A stretch of DNA of 7,588 nucleotides from assembly GCA_902490365.1 (NCBI GenBank), contig CABUDQ010000069.1:1-7588 (forward strand), given 5' to 3'. How positions within the stretch are numbered: position 1 is the stretch's first letter; every line of letters starts with the position of its first letter. Of this stretch, positions 1 to 3,970 are shown in pieces. The translations under genes and the position numbers were made by a program. Source of the DNA: an uncultured Collinsella sp. Its GTDB lineage: Bacteria > Actinomycetota > Coriobacteriia > Coriobacteriales > Coriobacteriaceae. The notes under the pieces were generated by a model, which ran no database searches, had not been told where the DNA came from, and saw nothing but the letters and a program-made list of their open reading frames with translations.

Positions 1-524
1 ACGCGGTCGCTCTGACCAAGCGACGCTACATCCAGCCCGCGCGCGCTCAGCAACTCGGAAATACTGCGGTCGATGAGCTCCTGTGTAGACTCCGAAAGGC
101 TTTCGACCTCGATAGACGCGGGCTCCGTGCGCGTCGGCGCCGCGTCGAAGCACGCCATGAGCTGCTGCGCCATGGCGTTGATGGAGCGTACGGTCGAGAG
201 GTCGGTGTTGACGCAGAGCATACCGACGATCTCGTCATCCTCGCGGATAAAGTACGTCGCTGACTCCAGCGTCTTGCCGCCGGCACCGCGCCCCTCGTAG
301 CCCGTAATAAACGGCAGGTCGCGATACTTGGCGTCGTGCATGATCTTGAGTGCCAGATCGGTGGCGGGACCGCCGACCTTGCGGCCGCTCACGATGCCGT
401 TGCGAATATCGACGATGGCGTGGTCGGGATCCGAGAAATCGTGCAGCACGATTTCGCTGTTTTTGCCGAGTATCTGCTCCAGAAAATCGACCATCGGCAA
501 AAAGCGACGTACGGTCTCGTTCAC
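1..524 (-). CDS. YheO/DauR-like PAS-domain transcriptional regulator, 3' end (C-terminus) outside the window
   Basis: Reading leftward from a GTG at 524-522 gives 174 uninterrupted codons to the window edge. The protein opens VNETVRRFLPMVDFLEQILG and carries the hallmark stretch of the YheO-like PAS family (Pfam PAS_6): EIVLHDFSDP at residues 24-33, then NGIVSGRKVGGPATDLAL at 42-59 and a hydrophobic strand IVGMLCVNTDLS at 99-110. Known members such as E. coli YheO and Pseudomonas DauR are about 220-240 residues, with a PAS-like ligand domain followed by a C-terminal helix-turn-helix (HTH_22); that part should lie to the left, outside the window. Residues 134-165 look like the linker leading into it. 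The GTG start is chosen because AAAGGAG sits 6 nt upstream; the first internal Met is residue 11. It is transcribed away from the purine genes, so it is a candidate local regulator responding to a purine or a breakdown product. The ligand is unknown. The family call is firm, the role is inferred. Confidence 0.9.
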   Translation of the reverse strand, partial: MNETVRRFLPMVDFLEQILGKNSEIVLHDFSDPDHAIVDIRNGIVSGRKVGGPATDLALKIMHDAKYRDLPFITGYEGRGAGGKTLESATYFIREDDEIVGMLCVNTDLSTVRSINAMAQQLMACFDAAPTRTEPASIEVESLSESTQELIDRSISELLSARGLDVASLGQSDR

Positions 525-530
525 GGGCAA

Positions 531-537
531 CTCCTTT
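531..537 (-). promoter_or_regulatory. Ribosome binding site fixing the GTG start of the regulator
   Basis: On the minus strand AAAGGAG lies 6 nt before the GTG at 524. This near-consensus Shine-Dalgarno sequence supports a GTG start over the in-frame ATG ten codons further in. Confidence 0.8.
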
Positions 538-554
538 GGGTGAAATCGGAAATG

Positions 555-563
555 ATCATAACA
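555..563 (-). promoter_or_regulatory. Extended -10 promoter of the regulator gene
   Basis: The minus strand reads TGTTATGAT, an extended -10 (TGn plus TATGAT, five of six matches to TATAAT). A -35 at the usual distance is poor (around GTGTTA), which an extended -10 can tolerate. It implies transcription starting near 548 and a leader of about 25 nt containing the AAAGGAG site. An A-run precedes it on the same strand. Sequence match only. Confidence 0.5.
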
Positions 564-760
564 ATTTTTTCTCATGGTAACACGGTGTCTATTGACTCAC
601 ATATTCGCAGGTACATTGCGTAATACAGATGAGCGGTAGGTATTTGGCGGTAAACGGTCGACCAAAAGAAAAGTTAGATGTTATTTTGAACAGACACTTT
701 CCTGACCTGCGGAAATGCATTATCTCAGCTGAAGAATAGTCTGATAACAAAAAATTATTA

Positions 761-789
761 TTGAGAATGAGAATCATCTTTAATACGAT
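761..789 (+). promoter_or_regulatory. Sigma70-type promoter of the permease operon
   Basis: TTGAGA (761-766, five of six to the -35 consensus) is followed after exactly 17 nt by TACGAT (784-789, four of six to the -10, keeping TAnnAT). It is the best hexamer pair I found upstream of the permease and places transcription start near 796. The -35 lies inside the Fur-like sequence. No similarly good promoter was found in the later gaps, so this may drive the whole gene set. Confidence 0.6.
762..781. promoter_or_regulatory. Fur-family operator-like sequence overlapping the -35
   Basis: Positions 763-781 read GAGAATGAGAATCATCTTT. This matches the classical 19-bp Fur box (GATAATGATAATCATTATC) at 14 positions. 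In the 7-1-7 view, TGAGAATGAGAATCA (762-776) matches TGATAAT-n-ATTATCA at 11 of 14 positions. It covers most of the -35 and part of the spacer of the permease promoter, where a bound repressor would block RNA polymerase. A Fur or Zur protein is possible; whether this organism uses that class with this site is not visible here. Confidence 0.45.
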
Positions 790-876
790 ATGCAACGAAG
801 GCACAACCTCAACCCCGCACTGCGTCACAATAGAGCGTTAGATGCGAAAACAACTATTTCGAGGATTGGTGGTCAA

Positions 877-2271
877 ATGACCCAGGAGACGGTTACGAAC
901 GGCACTGAAGCCCTGTTCACTCGCGAAGGCATGCCTCCCGTTAAGGAAATGATCCCGTGTGCCCTTCAGCACGTACTGGCATCGTTTGCCGGCATCATTA
1001 CCCCGGCGGTCATCATGGCCGGCGTCTACGGCTTTAATAGCCAGCAGAGCACCGACATCATCCAGGTCGCGCTCATTCTTTCGGCAATCGACACGGCCCT
1101 TCAGGCCTTCGCTCCCTTCCGTCGCATCGGCGGCGGCCTGCCCATCGTCATGGGCGTTTCGTTCGCGTTCCTGCCGGCTCTGCAGGCCATGGGTGCCTCG
1201 GGCTTTAGCTTTGGTGCGCTGCTGGGCGGCGAGATCGTCGGCGGCGCCGTCGCGGTCCTCTTTGGTCTGGCCTACAGCAAGATCAAGTGGCTGTTCCCGC
1301 CCGTCGTGACCGGTACGGTCATCTTCTCCATTGGCGTCTCTCTCTATCCCACGGCCGTCAAGTATATGGCCGGCGGTATGGGTACGCCGCTGTGGGGCAC
1401 CCCGCAGGCCTGGTGCGTCGCTCTTATCACCTTCGCCGTGGTCTTTGCGCTCGCCAACTTTGGCAAGGGCACGCTCAAGCTGGGATCCGTGTTCTTTGGC
1501 ATGATCGTTGGCATGATCGTCTCCATCCCCTTTGGCATGATCGACTTCTCCAGCGTCGCCACCGCTCAGGTCTTCGCCCTTCCCAAGCTCATGCCCTACG
1601 CGCTCGAGTTTGATCCCGAGGTCTGCATTACCCTCGCTGTCGTGTTCCCCATGGTTGCCATCCAGGTTATCGGCGACGTTTCCGCCGCCTGCCTGGGCTC
1701 CATCGACCGTATGCCCACCGAGCGCGAGCTCTCCGGCGCTATCGTGTCCCAGGGCCTCACCTCTATGGTCGGCGGCCTGCTGGGCGGTCTTCCCACCAGC
1801 GCCCTTGGCCAGAACGTGGGCATCATCTGCTCCAACAAGGTCGTCAACAAGTGGGTCTTTGTGATCATCGCGGCCGTCTTTGCCGTCGCCGGTCTGTTCC
1901 CGCAGCTCTCTGCCGTCCTTTCCGCTATCCCGCAGCCCGTCATCGGCGGCGCGACCGTCGGCGTCTTTGGCACCATCACCATGAACGGCGTGCGCATGTT
2001 CACCCGCGAGGGCCTCACGCAGCGCACTACCACCATCGTCGGTACCTCCGTCGTCTTTGGCCTGGGTATCTGGATGGCCAGCGGTTGCCTTGCCGGCGAG
2101 GGTATGCCCGCCTGGGTATCCACCGTCATCGGCTCCAATGCCGTAACCCCCACCGCCATTATGGCCATTGTCCTTAACCTGATTCTTCCGCAGACGCCGG
2201 TCGTGGCTCAGCACATCGATGCTGCCAAGGACGCTGCCGTGGATCTGGTCTTGCCCGAGAGCAAGAAGTAA
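877..2271 (+). CDS. NCS2 family nucleobase (xanthine/urate/uracil-type) permease
   Basis: A 464-residue polytopic membrane protein of the NCS2 (nucleobase-ascorbate transporter, COG2233) family, expected to import a purine or uracil-type base with cations across the inner membrane. Seen: QH at 31-32 in the first membrane helix (the conserved His is His31 in E. coli XanQ), many Gly-rich hydrophobic helices, VIGDVSAACLGS at 264-275, and the NCS2 signature region PTSALGQNVGI at 306-316 with Gln312-Asn313 matching XanQ Gln324-Asn325. Oddities: Gln263 and Gln292 occupy the positions of XanQ Glu272 and Asp304, and the signature ends CSNK rather than the usual xxT[R/K/G]. The start at 877 (MTQETV) is preferred over the in-frame ATG at 790: 877 has the usual NCS2 N-terminus, GGTGG at 868-872 upstream, and 790 overlaps the predicted -10. 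First gene of the set. Neighbours favour xanthine or urate as substrate, which is inference. Confidence 0.93.
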   Translation: MTQETVTNGTEALFTREGMPPVKEMIPCALQHVLASFAGIITPAVIMAGVYGFNSQQSTDIIQVALILSAIDTALQAFAPFRRIGGGLPIVMGVSFAFLPALQAMGASGFSFGALLGGEIVGGAVAVLFGLAYSKIKWLFPPVVTGTVIFSIGVSLYPTAVKYMAGGMGTPLWGTPQAWCVALITFAVVFALANFGKGTLKLGSVFFGMIVGMIVSIPFGMIDFSSVATAQVFALPKLMPYALEFDPEVCITLAVVFPMVAIQVIGDVSAACLGSIDRMPTERELSGAIVSQGLTSMVGGLLGGLPTSALGQNVGIICSNKVVNKWVFVIIAAVFAVAGLFPQLSAVLSAIPQPVIGGATVGVFGTITMNGVRMFTREGLTQRTTTIVGTSVVFGLGIWMASGCLAGEGMPAWVSTVIGSNAVTPTAIMAIVLNLILPQTPVVAQHIDAAKDAAVDLVLPESKK

Positions 2272-2287
2272 CCAATTCGGTGCTATT

Positions 2288-2319
2288 CGTCGGCGGGCGC
2301 ATCGCCTCGTCCGCCGACG
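2288..2319 (+). terminator. Hairpin after the permease gene (terminator-like, no U-tract)
   Basis: CGTCGGCGG (2288-2296) pairs perfectly with CCGCCGACG (2311-2319). Three further inner pairs, one of them G-U, leave an 8-nt loop. It starts 17 nt after the permease stop codon. No T-run follows, so a classical intrinsic terminator is doubtful. It may protect the 3' end of the upstream message or lower expression of the genes downstream. Confidence 0.45.
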
Positions 2320-2322
2320 TCA

Positions 2323-2367
2323 TGCGGCGCCAAGCCGCACTTCAAAGGGTTTGTCCCTTTGGTGAAG
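2323..2367 (+). promoter_or_regulatory. Two further hairpins upstream of ssnA
   Basis: TGCGGC (2323-2328) pairs with GCCGCA (2334-2339) over a 5-nt loop. Immediately after, CAAAGGG (2343-2349) pairs with CCCTTTG (2355-2361) over TTTGT, and the stem can be prolonged by CTTC/GAAG (2340-2343 with 2364-2367) with a bulge. Together with the 2288-2319 stem they form three consecutive hairpins in the 195-bp permease-ssnA gap. Their function is unknown; a structured mRNA spacer or attenuator is possible. Confidence 0.4.
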
Positions 2368-2454
2368 CGTTGACGGGAGAGGGCCCGTTTCCGGTGTAGG
2401 CCGGCGCTTCGCACTCCGCCATGTCAGAGGTGTCAAACCCCGCCCCTGATGTTG

Positions 2455-2461
2455 AAGGGAG
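2455..2461 (+). promoter_or_regulatory. Ribosome binding site fixing the ssnA start
   Basis: AAGGGAG ends 5 nt before the ATG at 2467. The in-frame ATG at 2449 lies upstream of this site and has no good site of its own, so translation should start at 2467 (MLLVANGS), which also matches where the SsnA family begins. Confidence 0.8.
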
Positions 2462-2466
2462 CATCC

Positions 2467-3822
2467 ATGCTTCTGGTCGCTAACGGTTCCGTCTTTACTC
2501 GCAACGCTCAGACCCCGTTCATTCCAAACGGTGCGGTCGCCATTGACGGAGATACGATCGTCGAAGTGGGCCCCGAGTGCGAGCTCAAGGCCAAGTACCC
2601 GGATGCCGAGTACGTCGACGCCCAGGGCAACCTCATCATGCCCGGACTTATCAACTGCCACACCCACATCTACTCGGGTCTGGCCCGCGGCCTTGCCATT
2701 AAGGGCTGCAACCCCACCAACTTCCTGGAGAATCTTGAGCAGCAGTGGTGGAAGATCGACGACAACCTGACGCTCGACGGCACCAAGGCTAGCGCCTATG
2801 CCACGATTCTTGACTCCATCCGCGATGGCGTCACCACGATCTTCGATCACCATGCGAGCTTCTGCGAGATCCCGGGAAGCCTCTTTACCATTAAGGATGC
2901 AGCTCAGGAGCTGGGCATGCGTTCGTGCCTGTGCTACGAGGTCTCCGATCGCCGCGGCCAGGAAAAATGCGACCAGGCCATTGCCGAGAACGCCGAATTT
3001 GCCCAGTGGGCCGCCAAGGAGCGTCGCGATAACGACAACCACATGATCGCCGCCATGTTTGGCGGACATGCCACCTTTACGCTTTCGGACGAGACCATGG
3101 ACAAGATGGCCGAGGCCAACAACGGTCTGACCGGCTTCCACATCCACGTGTGCGAGGGCATGAACGACGTGTGGGATTCCCGCCTCAACCGCGGCGGCAT
3201 CAGCCCCGTCGAGCGCCTGCTGCAGCACAACCTGCTGGGTCCCGACACCATGCTCGGCCACTGCATCCACGTGACGCCTGCCGAGATGGATATCGTCAAG
3301 GAGTCCGGCACCTGGCTCGTCAACAACCCCGAATCCAATATGGGCAACGCCGTGGGCTGCGCCCCCGTGCTCGAGTTCTTCCGCCGCGGCATTCCCGTGT
3401 GCATGGGCACCGACGCCTACACCCACGATATGCTCGAGAGCCTCAAGGTCTTCCTGATCATCCAGCGCCACAACGCCGCCATGCCCAACGTGGGCTGGTG
3501 TGAGGCCATGACCATGCTGTTCGAGAACAACGCCAAGATGGCCAGCAGGTACTTCGATCGCAAGCTCGGTGTGCTCGAGGCCGGCGCTGCCGCCGACGTC
3601 ATCGTCATGGACTACAAGCCCTTTACGCCGCTGAGCGAGGAGAACATCGACGGCCACATGCTCTTTGGCATGATGGGCAAAAACTGCCGCACCACCATCA
3701 TCAACGGCCGCGTCCTGTACAAGGATCGCGAGTTTGTCGGTATTGATGAGGACAAGATCAACGCGTGGACCATGGCTGAGTCCAAGAAGCTCTGGAGCAC
3801 GCTCAACGATCGCGCCTACTAA
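2467..3822 (+). CDS. ssnA: SsnA-type putative aminohydrolase (metal-dependent amidohydrolase superfamily)
   Basis: A 451-residue cytoplasmic hydrolase of the ATZ/TRZ-like deaminase group (COG0402), assigned to SsnA (TIGR03314; E. coli SsnA is about 442 residues). Metal-site motifs appear in order: NCHTHIYSGLARG with His65 and His67; FDHHAS at 127-131; GGHATFT with His201; HIHVCE with His227 as metal ligand and Glu230 as likely proton shuttle; GHCIH with His265; and GTDAYTHD with Asp316. NNPESNMGNAVG (286-297) and EAGAAADVIVMDY (371-383) are also typical. The HxH is HTH here; from memory E. coli SsnA has HNH. The family is related to guanine and triazine deaminases but its own substrate is not established. 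E. coli SsnA was first noted for an effect on stationary-phase viability. It lies between the permease and ygfK, the arrangement typical of selenium-linked purine hydroxylase loci, which suggests it acts on a purine-derived intermediate (inference). Confidence 0.93.
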   Translation: MLLVANGSVFTRNAQTPFIPNGAVAIDGDTIVEVGPECELKAKYPDAEYVDAQGNLIMPGLINCHTHIYSGLARGLAIKGCNPTNFLENLEQQWWKIDDNLTLDGTKASAYATILDSIRDGVTTIFDHHASFCEIPGSLFTIKDAAQELGMRSCLCYEVSDRRGQEKCDQAIAENAEFAQWAAKERRDNDNHMIAAMFGGHATFTLSDETMDKMAEANNGLTGFHIHVCEGMNDVWDSRLNRGGISPVERLLQHNLLGPDTMLGHCIHVTPAEMDIVKESGTWLVNNPESNMGNAVGCAPVLEFFRRGIPVCMGTDAYTHDMLESLKVFLIIQRHNAAMPNVGWCEAMTMLFENNAKMASRYFDRKLGVLEAGAAADVIVMDYKPFTPLSEENIDGHMLFGMMGKNCRTTIINGRVLYKDREFVGIDEDKINAWTMAESKKLWSTLNDRAY

Positions 3823-3836
3823 TTACAAGTAGATTC

Positions 3837-3872
3837 ACGCGCGTCGGATGTTTCGCCACATCCGACGCGCGT
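3837..3872 (+). terminator. Perfect 15-bp hairpin between ssnA and ygfK
   Basis: ACGCGCGTCGGATGT (3837-3851) is fully complementary to ACATCCGACGCGCGT (3858-3872), with the 6-nt loop TTCGCC. It begins 14 nt after the ssnA stop codon. The following bases are ATAGGCGG, so there is no U-tract. It could be a partial or factor-dependent terminator, an RNA-processing or stabilising element that sets different levels for ssnA and ygfK, or a fold of the ygfK leader. Confidence 0.55.
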
Positions 3873-3957
3873 ATAGGCGGCCTCCGCGGGGTCGCCGGCG
3901 CTGTGCTAGCGCTACACCGTATTTGCGCCCGCCGCGCGGTCTCGCCGGGCGTTACAG
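3873..3957 (+). promoter_or_regulatory. GC-rich structured leader of ygfK
   Basis: Between the strong hairpin and the ygfK ribosome site, further short inverted repeats are visible: GCGCT/AGCGC (3898-3902 with 3908-3912), the palindrome TAGCGCTA (3907-3914), and CGCCCG/CGGGCG (3926-3931 with 3946-3951). No promoter hexamer pair stands out, so ygfK is probably read through from upstream. I do not recognise a known riboswitch. Confidence 0.35.
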
Positions 3958-3958
3958 A

Positions 3959-3964
3959 GAGGAG
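3959..3964 (+). promoter_or_regulatory. Ribosome binding site fixing the ygfK start
   Basis: GAGGAG lies 6 nt before the ATG at 3971. The frame is open further upstream to an ATG at 3848, but that ATG sits inside the 15-bp hairpin and would add 41 Arg/Pro-rich residues unlike the family. MSDIMRPIPF at 3971 matches the start of YgfK proteins. Confidence 0.85.
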
Positions 3965-3970
3965 CTCATT

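Larger units (their letters stand above)
525..876. other. AT-rich divergent intergenic control region
   Basis: This 352-bp gap separates the leftward regulator from the rightward permease operon and is far richer in A and T than the flanking genes. Besides the two promoters and the Fur-like site listed separately, it contains small palindromes that could be operator half-sites: GGTCGACC (656-663) and TCAGCTGA (725-732). The latter lies within a wider TTATC (720-724) / GATAA (743-747) inverted pair. GCGGTA is repeated directly around 633 and 647. No convincing ORF, tRNA or recognised riboswitch core was found. From the predicted start near 796 to the permease ATG is an untranslated leader of about 80 nt with no strong hairpin. 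Confidence 0.7.

Noticed and set aside
328..623. Plus-strand small open frames (71-95 codons) over the regulator start
   Set aside because: They overlap a well-supported minus-strand PAS regulator, have no good ribosome site and resemble nothing.
592..626. TTGACT (592-597) with TAATAC (621-626) as a rightward promoter
   Set aside because: The spacer would be 23 nt, too long for sigma70. The 761-789 pair with a 17-nt spacer is better.
790..876. Upstream in-frame ATG that would lengthen the permease by 29 residues
   Set aside because: It overlaps the predicted -10 and upstream of the likely transcript start, and the extra residues are unlike NCS2 N-termini.
525..876. Purine or xanthine riboswitch ahead of the permease
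   Set aside because: I see no three-way-junction core or conserved loop sequences, and the likely leader (about 796-876) has no strong stems.
838..2214. Long minus-strand open frame opposite the permease
   Set aside because: It is a composition-driven shadow rich in Asp, Gly and His. The plus-strand frame is a clear NCS2 permease.
2370..2399. Possible promoter with TTGACG at 2370-2375 upstream of ssnA
   Set aside because: No acceptable -10 lies at 16-18 nt (GTGTAG or GGTGTA only), and the region is GC-rich and folded.
2320..3657. Long minus-strand open frame opposite ssnA
   Set aside because: It is an antisense shadow with no family motifs. SsnA on the plus strand keeps all its metal-site residues.
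3848..3970. Upstream in-frame extension of ygfK by 41 residues
   Set aside because: The ATG lies within the 15-bp hairpin, the peptide is Arg/Pro-rich, and a strong GAGGAG site with the family-typical MSDIMRPIPF start is at 3971.
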